Below are positions 32,830 through 41,452 of a stretch of DNA of 64,000 nucleotides, one piece after another (within the stretch, counting starts at the first letter, position 1; every line of letters starts with the position of its first letter). The notes under the pieces are model-generated. The model was not told where the DNA came from and ran no database searches. It was given only the letters and a program-made list of their open reading frames with translations. The DNA lies in NCBI GenBank assembly GCA_963726825.1, contig CAVSDT010000001.1, forward strand, positions 248,001-312,000, in the 5' to 3' direction. Origin of the DNA: DATLGB01 sp963726825 (GTDB lineage: Bacteria > Actinomycetota > Thermoleophilia > Solirubrobacterales > Solirubrobacteraceae). A program made the position numbers and the translations under genes.

Positions 32830-33753
32830 CAGGCCTCCGGCAGGGCTCGTCCGGACGCGGCGACCGGGTGGCGCTGCGGACGGCGTCGGGGCGAACCAGC
32901 GGCGGCCGGCCACAGGGCGACGTAGACGAGGCCGACGAGGACGGGGACCTCGATCAGCGGGCCGACGACCCCGGCGAGGGCCTGGCCGGAGGTGCGCCGA
33001 AGACGCCGACGGCGACGGCGATCGCGAGCTCGAAGTTGTTCGAGGCGGCGGTGAAGGCCAGCGTCGCGGTCTGCGGGTAGCGAGCCCGATGCGCCGGCCG
33101 CAGCCAGAACGTCACGAAGAACATGACGGCGAAGTAGATGAGCAGCGGGATCGCGATCCGCACGACGTCGAGCGGCTGCGAGGTGATCGCGTCGCCCTGG
33201 ATCGCGAACAGCATCACGATCGTGAACAGCAGCCCGTAGAGCGCGATCGGGCCGATCCGCGGCAGGAAGCGCTCCTCGTACCAGCGCTCGCCCTTGCGCG
33301 CGATGCCGATCGCGGCGGGTGAGGTAGCCGGCCACGAGCGGGATGCCGAGGAAGATCAGCACGGTGCGGGCGACCTCCCAGATGCGCGATCTCGAAGCCC
33401 TGGCGTGTCGAGGCCGAGCAGGTCGGCAGGCCGGTGAGGTAGAACCAGCCGAGGAGCGAGTAGGCGACGATCTGGAAAGCGAGTTGATCGCGACCAGCAG
33501 CGCGGTGGCCTCGTTGTCGGCGCAGGCGAGGTCGGTCCAGATCAGCACCATCGCGATGCAGCGCGCGAGGCCGACGATGATCAGGCCGGTGCGGTACTCG
33601 GGCTGGTCGGCGAGGAACACCACGCCAGCGCGAACATCAGCGGCGGGCCGACGACCCAGTTCAGGACGAGCGAGGCGCCCATCAGCCCGCGTTCGCCGGA
33701 GCCGGCCGAGCTCCTCGCGCCCCGAGCGCATCGTCCACCCGGACCATCGCCAT
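32829..33753 (-). pseudogene. acr3: Arsenite efflux transporter Acr3, frameshifted and 5'-truncated
   Basis: Pieces in several frames give the body of Acr3: EYRTGLIIVGLARCIAMVLI, WTDLACADNEATALLVAINS, GIPLVAGYLTRR, IQGDAITSQPLDVVRIAIPL, TLAFTAASNNFELAIAVAVG and GQALAGVVGPLIEVPVLVGL, ending at TGA 32829-32831. Acr3 proteins normally carry about 80-100 further N-terminal residues before the EELGRL segment; here coding similarity stops around 33740, just before an array of 8-base repeats and parA. So the gene is truncated at a junction as well as frameshifted. Functional efflux is doubtful if the sequence is accurate. Confidence 0.75.
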
Positions 33754-33755
33754 GT

Positions 33756-33811
33756 CTAGCTCGCTAGCTACACAGCTGGCTAGGTCGCTACCTAGCTGCC
33801 TAGCTCGCTCG
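33756..33811. repeat. Seven degenerate 8-bp tandem units (CTAGCTCG-like) before parA
   Basis: Units in phase: CTAGCTCG, CTAGCTAC, ACAGCTGG, CTAGGTCG, CTACCTAG, CTGCCTAG, CTCGCTCG. CTAG is rare in GC-rich actinobacterial DNA, so five occurrences in 56 bases is striking. It ends 17 bases before the parA start and may be the operator/centromere of the partition genes or a replication iteron. It is also exactly where acr3 is cut off. Confidence 0.6.
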
Positions 33812-33828
33812 CCACGCGGAGCGAGCCG

Positions 33829-34577
33829 ATGATCATCACCGTCGCGCAGCAGAAGGGCGGCGTTGGCAAGACGACGACCGCCCTGAACCTGGCGTGCGAG
33901 CTGGCCGTCGCTGGCCGAAGGGTGCTCGCCGTCGACCTCGACCCGCAGTTCGCCCTGACGCGGCAGCTGGGGATGCGATCCAGCGATCTGGCGCTGACGC
34001 TCGTCGACGTCCTCGCGGGTAGGGCCACGGCGGACGAGGCGGTGGTGCACGTACAGGGCCTCGCCCTGCTTCCGGCCCACCGCGACCTCGCCGGCGTCGA
34101 GCTGGCGCTCGTCGGCGAGATCGGACGGGAGCGGTTTCTCGCCGAGGCGCTCGGCAGCCTGGAGCGGTTCGACGACGCGGTCATCGACACGCCGCCGAAC
34201 CTCGGCCTGCTGACGGTCAACGGCCTGCTGCCCGCCGACCTGGTCCTCGCCCCGGTGTCCGCGGAGGACGAGGGGTCGGCGCAGGGCTTGGCCGAGCTCC
34301 GTGCGACCGTCCGCCGCCTGGAGCGGCTTCGCGGCGGGCGCCGAGCTGCCGATCGCGGCGTTGACGAGCAAGTGGCGCGGCCGGCGGGTCATGACGGATG
34401 TCGTCGAGCAGGCCGTTCAGCGACCTCGGCGTGCCGATCCGGGGCCGGGTGGCGAAGCGCGCGATCCTCCAGCAGGCGGCCGTGCATCGTCTGCCCGTGC
34501 GGCGGCTTGCGCCTCGGAGCGACAGCGCCGCTACCTACGCCGCGCTGGCGGCCGGGCTACTCGCGGAGGTGGCGTGA
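33829..34577 (+). pseudogene. parA: ParA-like partition ATPase, frameshifted near the 3' end
   Basis: ATG 33829 with GGAGCGAG upstream. The deviant Walker A QQKGGVGKTTTALNLACEL, ATPase motif VDLDPQFALTRQLG and DDAVIDTPPNLGLLTVNGLL are intact in one frame for ~165 residues. At about 34325 the frame moves to ELPIAALTSKWRGRRVMTDV, and at about 34400 again to FSDLGVPIRGRVAKRAILQQ and AATYAALAAGLLAEVA, ending TGA 34575-34577. With those two single-base corrections it is an ordinary ~250 aa plasmid/ICE ParA. The stop overlaps the next start (ATG 34577). Confidence 0.82.
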
Positions 34578-34882
34578 TGCCTGCGCCGAACCGGCCGTCA
34601 CTGACGCTGGACGACCCGCTTGCCGGCCGCGCACCTGAGCCCTCCGCGGCGCCCAATCCGTACGAGGGGGCGCCGAGCCGGCAGTTCAACACGCGACTGC
34701 TCGTCCCACTCCACGAGCGGTACGCCCGACTGGTGCGGGCGCTGAAGGACGAGGGCTTCGAGACGACGACCACCGAGGTCGTCCACGCCCTGCTCGACGA
34801 GGGGCCGCGAGGCACGGACCAGGCCCGAGCGCTGGTGCGCCGTTGGCGGGCCACCCGCAACGCCGCGGGAGGTGGACCATGA
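34577..34882 (+). CDS. Small ribbon-helix-helix-like partition partner
   Basis: 101 aa. After a disordered Pro-rich start, RQFNTRLLVPLHERYARLVR begins a strand-helix-helix pattern typical of RHH DNA-binding proteins, followed by TTTTEVVHALLDEGP. Located directly after parA and coupled to it, this is the place of the centromere-binding protein in small partition systems; the 8-base array upstream of parA is the natural target. Its stop overlaps the next ATG (34879-34882). Confidence 0.65.
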   Translation: MPAPNRPSLTLDDPLAGRAPEPSAAPNPYEGAPSRQFNTRLLVPLHERYARLVRALKDEGFETTTTEVVHALLDEGPRGTDQARALVRRWRATRNAAGGGP

Positions 34883-35097
34883 GTCTCGCTGCGCAACCCG
34901 ATCCCGAGCCAGGCGTCCCGCGGCTCGCACTCACGAAGGCCGAGGCCGCCTCGACGCTTGGCGTGAGCATCGAGTTCTTCGAGCGCCACATCATGAGCGA
35001 CCTCCGGGTCGTGCACCGCGGCCGGCGGTGGCTCATCCCGCTGGCCGAGCTACAGCGGTGGCTCAACTCGAGCGCCGAGAGGACGGTCGAGCGATGA
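34879..35097 (+). CDS. Helix-turn-helix excisionase-like protein
   Basis: 72 aa. LTKAEAASTLGVSIEFFERH followed by RRWLIPLAELQRWLN is the MerR-like winged HTH of the excisionase (DNA-binding domain, excisionase family) group. Lies immediately before the integrase with a four-base overlap (ATGA 35094-35097). Likely controls excision of the element. Confidence 0.8.
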   Translation: MSLAAQPDPEPGVPRLALTKAEAASTLGVSIEFFERHIMSDLRVVHRGRRWLIPLAELQRWLNSSAERTVER

Positions 35098-36293
35098 AGG
35101 TCGCCGAGGGGCATCGAGGTTCGGCACCAGAGCCGGTGCGCATCGCGTGACGGCGGGCGCTGCAACTGCAAGCCCCGCTTCCGCGCGCAAGTCAGCGACA
35201 AGCGCTCCGGTTCACGACCGCGCAAGACCTTCGACACGATGGCCGAGGCAAAAGCGTGGCGAGAGGACGCACGGGTCGACATCCGCCGCGGCGTAAGGCA
35301 CCAACCCGCCTCGCCCAAGCTCGCAGATGTAGCCGACGAGTGGCTCGCCATGGTGCGACGCGGGACGGTTCGCAATCGGTCCGGCCGCGAGTTCAAGCCC
35401 GGGACCGTTCGCAACTATGCCCAGGTCCTTCGGGACTACATCAAGCCTGAGCTCGGCGACATCCGAATCGCTGAGCTGACGCGTGCTCACGTGCAGAACC
35501 TCGTCGATGAGTTGGTCGACACCGACCTCTCGGCGTCCGCAGTGCGCAACGCGCTGATGCCTCTGAGGGGCATCTGCCGACGCGCGCTGATCCGCGGAGA
35601 GCTGGTCGCCAACCCGACGCATGGGCTCGAACTTCCAGCTGTCACAGGCAAGCGTGACCGCGTCGCTTCTGCTGCCGAAGCTGCGGCGCTGCTCTCGCTG
35701 CTCCCGGTGGCGGACAGAGCTATCTGGGGCACAGCGTTCTACGCCGGCCTAAGGCTCGGCGAGCTGCGCGCCCTCCAATGGCTTGACGTCGACTTCGAGC
35801 GCCGCTTGATCCACGTGCGGCACAACTGGGACCGCGTCGAGGGCCTGATCTCGCCGAAGTCCGAGGCAGGTCTGCGCGTGATCCCGATCGACAGCCGCGC
35901 TTCGCGTTCGTGTTGCCGGCGCGGCCGGCCGAGGCTGGAGACGACGGCCTGGTGTTCGGGCGCACGTCCGAGGTGCCGTTCAGTCCGTCGAGCGTCGTCG
36001 ATCGTGCCCATCGACTGTGGGCAGCCGGGAAGCAGAGGCCGATCAACCCGCACGAGTGCCGACACACCTTCGCGAGCTTCATGATCGCGGCCGGCGTGAA
36101 CATCAAGGCGCTCCAAGTGTTCATGGGCCACGCGTCCATCACCGTCACGCTCGACAGGTACGGCCACCTCATGCCTGGCTCCGAGGACGAGGCGGGTGGG
36201 CTGCTCGACGAGTACCTCACTGCCCAGCTCGCAATCGCTGGGGCAGATCTGGGGCAAATGAATCCGGCCTCTAGCCCCCTACAGCCTGCTTGA
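35094..36293 (+). pseudogene. Tyrosine recombinase integrase, two frameshifts
   Basis: From ATG 35094 the N-terminus leaves frame after five codons; a one-base correction near 35110 gives a Cys-rich start (SRCASRDGGRCNCKPRFRA) common in actinobacterial phage-type integrases. The core-binding domain and first catalytic Arg (FYAGLRLGELRALQWLDVDF) and Lys (SPKSEAGLRVIPID) are in one frame; near 35900 it shifts and continues with HECRHTFASF, MGHASITVTLDRYG (catalytic H-x2-R-H, GH and Tyr). All catalytic residues are present if frames are joined, and total length (400 codons) is normal. The stop is 80 bases from the 3' end of tRNA-Ser, the classic position of an integrase next to its attachment site. 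Confidence 0.88.
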
Positions 36294-36373
36294 GCGGTGT
36301 CAGCCATGACCGACACGCGCACGACTGACGCCGCCGCAACCCCGCAGCAGAGCGCGGAATCCGGCGGTTCAAG

Positions 36374-36463
36374 CGGAGGGGGAGGGATTCGAACCCTCGG
36401 TGCAGGGGTTACCCACACAACAGTTTTCGAGACTGCCCCGTTCAACCACTCCGGCACCCCTCC
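36374..36463 (-). tRNA. tRNA-Ser (anticodon CGA), probable attachment site
   Basis: 90 nt with a long variable arm as expected for Ser. On the minus strand the acceptor stem GGAGGGG (36463-36457) pairs with CCCCTCC (36381-36375), the discriminator is G (36374) and CCA is not encoded. The anticodon loop CTCGAAA gives CGA, and the T arm contains GGTTCGAATCC. The 3' end faces the integrase, so the T arm/acceptor 3' half is the likely att core (attR). No second copy of this 3' segment was found to the left. Confidence 0.95.
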
Positions 36464-36473
36464 GCGGGCGCGC

Positions 36474-36917
36474 TCAAGGCGCGGGAACGGTCAGGGTAGT
36501 GGCCGCCGGGCCCTCGATCGCTCGCATCCGGTTGTTGCGCGGGTTGTGCTCGAGCTCCGCGAGGCCGAGCTCCTCGAGCAGCGGCGGCACGTACATCCCG
36601 AAGCGTCCGCGCAGGCCCTTCTTGGTGCCGTAGAAGCCGCCGACGGGGTTGGCGGCCGAGCGCGCCCAGGCCTCGACGGTGTCGGGCGCCGGGGTCTTGG
36701 ACTCGTCGGCGGCGCCGAGGGCCATCCAGTCGCCGCGCTCGAGGAGCATGGCGTGCAGGTCCTCCACGCCGCGCCAGAGGTAGCCGAGCTTCGTCCTGCC
36801 GACGACGCAGACGAGCACGGGCGGGCTCACGTCGCCGTCGCGGTGCATGAGGAACGCCGAGCTGCCGGGCGGGGTGCGCAGCTCCCACGGGGCCTCGGCG
36901 GTACCGGTGCCGGGCAT
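36474..36917 (-). CDS. Conserved hypothetical protein (~150 aa)
   Basis: 147 aa from ATG 36917. Reads MPGTGTAEAPWELRTPPGSS, then FLMHRDG, TKLGYLWRGVEDLHAMLLER, GDWMALGAADE, NPVGGFYGTKKGLRGRFGMY and LEELGLAELEHNPRNNRMRA. It is recognisable as a conserved actinobacterial family of unknown function with a well-kept G-D-W-x-x-L-G-A-A-D-E segment. No signal peptide, membrane segment or metal motif. Just right of the tRNA; divergent from the isochorismatase-like gene. Confidence 0.75.
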   Translation of the reverse strand: MPGTGTAEAPWELRTPPGSSAFLMHRDGDVSPPVLVCVVGRTKLGYLWRGVEDLHAMLLERGDWMALGAADESKTPAPDTVEAWARSAANPVGGFYGTKKGLRGRFGMYVPPLLEELGLAELEHNPRNNRMRAIEGPAATTLTVPAP

Positions 36918-36977
36918 GCGCCCGACGGTACGAGCGACGCGCTTGCGAGTCAAGCCGGGCGACGTAGGCTCGGTTGC

Positions 36978-37529
36978 ATGCCGACGCGTGCTCTGGTGCT
37001 GATCGACGTCCAGCAGGACTACTTCGCCGGCGGGGCGATGCCGCTGCACGAGCCGGACGCCGCCGCCGCGAAGGCCGCCGCCGTGCTCGCCGCGTTCCGG
37101 GCGGCCGGGGAGCCGGTCGTCCATGTGCGCCACGCCGGCGAGTCCGGCTTCCTCGTGCGCGACACGCCCGGCGCCGAGATCCACCCGTCGGTGACGCCGC
37201 AGGACGGCGAGGCGGTCGTGACGAAACCCGCGCCGAACGCGTTCCTCGAGACCGACCTCGACGAGCGCCTGAAGGCCGGCGGCATCGACGCGCTCGTCGT
37301 GGCGGGGATGATGACCTCGATGTGCGTCGACGCCACGACCCGTGCCGCCGCGGACCTCGGGTACGCCGTCACGGTCGTCGCCGACGGGTGCGCGTGCCCC
37401 GACCTCGAGCACGCGGGCCGCACCGTCCCCGCCGCCGACGTCCAGACCGCGTTCCTCGCCGCGCTGGAGAGCGCCTACGCCACGGTCGTCGACGCCGACG
37501 CGCTGCTCAGCGCCTCGCCGCCCGCCTGA
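36978..37529 (+). CDS. Isochorismatase/nicotinamidase-family cysteine hydrolase
   Basis: 183 aa. Catalytic triad visible: Asp in ALVLIDVQQDYF (about 10), Lys in VVTKPAPNAF (about 85) and Cys in GMMTSMCVDATTRAA (about 118), with the usual cis-peptide region before it. The lack of a clear nicotinamidase zinc triad (D-x-H) means the substrate may be another amide or isochorismate-like compound. Converges with the CocE-like gene, overlapping 23 bases. Confidence 0.85.
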   Translation: MPTRALVLIDVQQDYFAGGAMPLHEPDAAAAKAAAVLAAFRAAGEPVVHVRHAGESGFLVRDTPGAEIHPSVTPQDGEAVVTKPAPNAFLETDLDERLKAGGIDALVVAGMMTSMCVDATTRAAADLGYAVTVVADGCACPDLEHAGRTVPAADVQTAFLAALESAYATVVDADALLSASPPA

Positions 37530-39576
37530 CCCGCACGGAGCGACCGGACGCGCGCAGCGTCGCCTTCCCACGGCGGGCCGTGACCCGCACGCGGTAGCGC
37601 CCCGCCCGCTTGACCTTCATCGTCATCCGGTAGGCGTTCACCTTCGTGCGACGCGTCGCGCTGCGGCGGACCTTGCCCGCGCGGCGCAGCCGGGCCGTCA
37701 CGCGCCAGCCCGTCGGCGCGGTCCCGTAGACGGTGATCCGCTTCCCCCGGCGCGCGACCCGCACGGTGAGCCGGCGGGCGCGCTTGCCCGAGGGCTGCTT
37801 GCCGCCGCCCGACCCCGGACCGGCGATCGACTGGTTCGGCGTGCCGGTGTCGAAGCCCGCCGGCGGCGCGGTCTGCGCCGGCGGCAGGCCGAAGTCAGGC
37901 GTGGTGGCGGCGTCGATCGTGGCCTGGGAGACCTCGAACGGCGCCTCCTGCTTCCACTCCTCCAGGCGCAGCGCCGGGTCGCCCTGGATCGTCGCGGACC
38001 GCGTGTGCCGCAGGAACGGCAGCGTGATCGTGGCGGCCGTGACGGTGACCGGCAGGCCCGTCGGGGCATGTGCCCACCACTCGGCGTTGGCGCCGGTGAC
38101 GAGGACCCCGACGCGGTGGCCGGCCGGCAGCTTCCAGTCGTTGCCGTAGAGGTCCTGCGTGACCTTGCCGGTGCTGCCGGCGAGGGTCGTGGCCCGCGAG
38201 AGCAGCGTCGCCTGGCGGTTCGGCGCGATGTCGTAGGTGTCGATCACGACGTTGGTCAGCGGCGTCGCCCCGGCGAGGGTGACGGTCGCCTTCGGCACAC
38301 CCGCGTAGTGCGCGTCGGCCGCCAACGGCGGCGAGATCGTCCAGACGCCGGCGCCCGCGCCGGAACCCGTGCCGTTGTTCTGGCCGTCGTCGGTGTAGGT
38401 CCCGGGTCGCAGCTGCGTCGTGATGCCCTGTGCGTCCGCCGGCGGCCAGGCGGCCTCCGAGCGCCACGACCCATCGGAGGTCTGCGTGGCGACCGCGGGG
38501 TCGTTCTGCGTGGGCGCGTCGGCGAGCGGGACGTCACGGACGTAGTGGTCGAAGAAGCGCATCGTCTCGTCGAAGAACCCGGCGCGGCCCATCTTCAGGC
38601 GGCCCGCTGCGTCGACGTCGTTGCCGCGCACGTGGTCCCACATCCCGAACCAGGCGCGCTTGGGACCCGACATCGCGTTGAAGAGGTCCGCGAACCCGTC
38701 CGGCTTGGTGTTGTTCTCCAAAAAGCCCTGGGTGAGGAACAGCGGCGTCGAGGGCTTGGCGGCCTGCACCTTGCCGACGATGTCGCGTGCCTTCCAGTAC
38801 GCCGACCCGTGGTCGGCGTCCTGCTGCTGGGCGTAGTTGCGCGCCAGGCACGCAGGATCGGTGGCGCCGTTGACGTTGTAGGACGGGGAGTCCAGCAGGG
38901 GACCGGGCGTCGCGGCGATCGCGTCGTAGAGCGCCGGTGTCGCGGCGGAGTTCACGAACCGCACGCCGTCGTCGAACAGGTAGCGGTACATGTCGTAGAG
39001 CGGCTCCTGCGCGACGACGGCGGCCAGGCCCTTCGGCTGCTGCACGATCCCCAGCAGGCCGGTGACGGCGTCGTAGGACTTGCCGTAGAGCCCGACGCGA
39101 CCGGTCGACCACGGCTGCGCCGCGGCCCACTCGACGGCGGCCTTGACGTCGGCCTGCTCGCCGGGACCGCCCCAGTCGAGACAGCCGGACGAGCCGCCGA
39201 AGCCCCGCAGGTCGACGTAGACGAAGGTGTAGCCGCGCTCCATCAGCCGGCCGCCGACGATCAGGTCGGTGAAGCGATCAGACGGGCCCGTGCTCGGGCC
39301 GACGGGGTCGAAGCCGGTGTCCTCGACGGGTCCGGCGGGGCCCGTCTGGCCGGAGTGGTTGAAGTACGGGCCGACGGACATGATCACGGGGGTCCTGGCG
39401 CCGGCGGGCAGCCCCTTGGGGCGCAGGACGTCGGCGTGGAGCTCGACGCCGTCGCTCGAGGGGATCGTGGTCTCCGTCCACGTGGCCCCCGGCGGGACGT
39501 CGGCGGCGACGGCGGGCACGGCGGGCATCAACAGGGCGGCGAGCGTCGCGAGCAGCGCGATCCGGACACGGGACAT
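37507..39576 (-). CDS. Secreted CocE/NonD-family X-Pro-type hydrolase with basic C-terminal domain
   Basis: 689 aa. Signal peptide (RIALLATLAALLMPAVPAVAA) with cleavage near residue 24. Alpha/beta hydrolase core with nucleophile Ser in VGLYGKSYDAV (about 165), preceded by VYVDLRGFGGSSG and QPWSTG as in cocaine esterase/X-Pro dipeptidyl-peptidases, and a jelly-roll C-terminal domain (about 400-590). The last ~90 residues are extremely Arg/Lys-rich with beta-like periodicity (RRLTVRVARRGKRITVYGTA), an appended module seen also on other secreted proteins here. Likely exported peptidase or esterase. Confidence 0.85.
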   Translation of the reverse strand: MSRVRIALLATLAALLMPAVPAVAADVPPGATWTETTIPSSDGVELHADVLRPKGLPAGARTPVIMSVGPYFNHSGQTGPAGPVEDTGFDPVGPSTGPSDRFTDLIVGGRLMERGYTFVYVDLRGFGGSSGCLDWGGPGEQADVKAAVEWAAAQPWSTGRVGLYGKSYDAVTGLLGIVQQPKGLAAVVAQEPLYDMYRYLFDDGVRFVNSAATPALYDAIAATPGPLLDSPSYNVNGATDPACLARNYAQQQDADHGSAYWKARDIVGKVQAAKPSTPLFLTQGFLENNTKPDGFADLFNAMSGPKRAWFGMWDHVRGNDVDAAGRLKMGRAGFFDETMRFFDHYVRDVPLADAPTQNDPAVATQTSDGSWRSEAAWPPADAQGITTQLRPGTYTDDGQNNGTGSGAGAGVWTISPPLAADAHYAGVPKATVTLAGATPLTNVVIDTYDIAPNRQATLLSRATTLAGSTGKVTQDLYGNDWKLPAGHRVGVLVTGANAEWWAHAPTGLPVTVTAATITLPFLRHTRSATIQGDPALRLEEWKQEAPFEVSQATIDAATTPDFGLPPAQTAPPAGFDTGTPNQSIAGPGSGGGKQPSGKRARRLTVRVARRGKRITVYGTAPTGWRVTARLRRAGKVRRSATRRTKVNAYRMTMKVKRAGRYRVRVTARRGKATLRASGRSVRVRRAARR

Positions 39577-39612
39577 GGGACCTGCAACGGACCCGCGGCC
39601 GAGAACTTGCGC

Positions 39613-40086
39613 TCAGATGACGCGCGGCCTGCGGCGGGCGGCGAAGAAGTCGCGCAGCAGCTGGGCGCACTCGTCCGCCAGCAGGCCGGATTCGACCAGC
39701 GGCCGGTGGTTGAGGCGCGGCTCGGCGAGCACGTCGAGGACGCTGCCCGCGGCGCCCGCCTTCGGGTCGGTCGTCCCGAACACGACGCGCGGGACGCGGG
39801 CGAGCACGATCGCGCCCGCGCACATGGCGCAGGGCTCCAGCGTGACGTAGAGCGTGGTGTCCAGCAGCCGCCACGAGCCGACGGCGGCCGCCGCCCGGCG
39901 CATCGCCAGCAGCTCCGCGTGGGCGCTCGGGTCCTGGTCGAGCTCGCGCTCGTTGTGACCGGCGCCGACGACCTCGCCGCCCCGCACCACGACCGCCCCC
40001 ACGGGCACGTCGCGGTGCGCCGGAGCCAGCTCGGCCTCCGCCAGCGCCGCCCGCATCCAGGCCTCGTCATCGTCCGTGGGGGTCAT
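39613..40086 (-). CDS. tadA: tRNA adenosine(34) deaminase
   Basis: 157 aa from ATG 40086. Zinc-binding and catalytic motifs HAELLAMR (His and catalytic Glu) and PCAMCAGAI (two Cys) define the deaminase that makes inosine at position 34 of tRNA-Arg(ACG). A tRNA-Arg(ACG) substrate is in this window at 58130. DPKAGAAGS follows the normal family order. An earlier in-frame ATG (40116) is possible but adds an unconserved leader. Divergent from the subtilase gene 64 bases away. Confidence 0.9.
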   Translation of the reverse strand: MTPTDDDEAWMRAALAEAELAPAHRDVPVGAVVVRGGEVVGAGHNERELDQDPSAHAELLAMRRAAAAVGSWRLLDTTLYVTLEPCAMCAGAIVLARVPRVVFGTTDPKAGAAGSVLDVLAEPRLNHRPLVESGLLADECAQLLRDFFAARRRPRVI

Positions 40087-40150
40087 CCTGACGTCTATCG
40101 TGCCCCATGGCGGCAACTTCGGGCTCCGCCGGCTGTTTCAGAGACCCCGG

Positions 40151-41452
40151 ATGCACCGCCGCCACTGCCTCCCGATCCTCGCCGCGCTCGCCGCGGCCAT
40201 CCCCTGGGCCGCCCCCGCCCGGGCTGCCGACGCGCCCGTGGCCGTCGGTGCCGTGGCCGGCCGCGACTACAGGGCCGGCGAGGTGGCCGTCACGGGCGAG
40301 GGCGGGGTCACCCGCACCGTCAGGGTCCACGGCTCGGTCACCCGTGCCGCCGAGCGGCTCGCCCGCCGCCCCGGCGTGCACGCCGCCGCGCCCAACATGC
40401 TCGCGCGCACCGCCTTCGAGCCGAACGACCCGGGGCCCGTCAACGGCCCTCCGCGTGGCTGGCAGCTCGTGCAGTGGAACTTCCTCGCCGGACCGGCGGG
40501 CGTCAACGCGCCCGCCGCGTGGGACGTCATGCGCGCCCTGGGCAAGCCGGGCGGCAAGGGCGTCGTCGTCGCCGTGCTCGACACGGGTGTCGCCTACCGC
40601 GACTACCGCCGCTTTCGCGCCTCCCCGGACCTGCAGCCGCCGCTGCGCGCCGGCTATGACTTCGTCGACGGCAACCGCTTCCCGGTCGACCGCAACGGCC
40701 ACGGCACCCACGTCGCCTCGACGATCTCGGAGTCCGTCGACAACGGCGTCGGGCTCACCGGCCTCGCCTACGGCGCGACGCTGATGCCCGTCCGGGTCCT
40801 CGACCGCTACGGCGAGGGGGACAGCGTCGCGATCGCAATGGGCATCCGCTACGCCGTCAGGCACGGTGCCGACGTCATCAACATGTCCTTCGAGTTCACC
40901 CCGCAGGCGACCGCGGCGTCGATCCCGAGCATCATCTCCGCCCTGCGGTACGCGCGCCGCAAGGGCGTGCTCGTCGTCGCCGCGTCAGGGAACGAGGGTG
41001 TCAGCCGGCCGTCCTACCCCGCACGGGCCACCGGCGTCGTGTCCGTCGGGGCGACGACCGAGCACGCCTGCCTGGCGCGCTACTCCAACCGCGGGACCGG
41101 CCTGGACCTCGTCGGCCCCGGCGGCGGGCAGGACGCGCGCTTCTCCGACGACCCCAACTGCAGGCCCGCCGAGCGCGCCGGACGCGACATCATGCAGATG
41201 ACGTTCACGAGCTCGGTGCGCCGCTTCGGGCTGCCCTCGGGCTATGAGGGGACGTCGATGGCGACCCCGCACGTCAGCGCGGTCGCCGCCCTCGTCATCG
41301 CCTCCGGCGTGCTGGGCAAGGACCCGTCGCCGAAGGCCCTCGAGCGGCGCTTGGAGTCGACGACGCTCGACCTCGGCACCCCCGGCTACGACTCCCGCTA
41401 CGGCTGGGGCCGGGTCGACGCGCTTCAGGCGTTGACCGCGCCGGTTACGTAG
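40151..41452 (+). CDS. Secreted S8 (subtilisin-type) serine protease
   Basis: 433 aa. Signal peptide MHRRHCLPILAALAAAIPWA with cleavage near APARA-A; short propeptide (about 25-100). Catalytic Asp in VAVLDTGVAYRDY (about 155), His in NGHGTHVASTIS (about 195), oxyanion Asn region VVAASGNEG and Ser in YEGTSMATPHVSA (about 378). No C-terminal anchor. The end overlaps the convergent USP by eight bases. Confidence 0.92.
   Translation: MHRRHCLPILAALAAAIPWAAPARAADAPVAVGAVAGRDYRAGEVAVTGEGGVTRTVRVHGSVTRAAERLARRPGVHAAAPNMLARTAFEPNDPGPVNGPPRGWQLVQWNFLAGPAGVNAPAAWDVMRALGKPGGKGVVVAVLDTGVAYRDYRRFRASPDLQPPLRAGYDFVDGNRFPVDRNGHGTHVASTISESVDNGVGLTGLAYGATLMPVRVLDRYGEGDSVAIAMGIRYAVRHGADVINMSFEFTPQATAASIPSIISALRYARRKGVLVVAASGNEGVSRPSYPARATGVVSVGATTEHACLARYSNRGTGLDLVGPGGGQDARFSDDPNCRPAERAGRDIMQMTFTSSVRRFGLPSGYEGTSMATPHVSAVAALVIASGVLGKDPSPKALERRLESTTLDLGTPGYDSRYGWGRVDALQALTAPVT

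Noticed and set aside
33756..33811. CRISPR array
   Set aside because: The units are 8 bases, contiguous and degenerate, without spacers or cas genes; no CRISPR-like structure was seen anywhere in the window.
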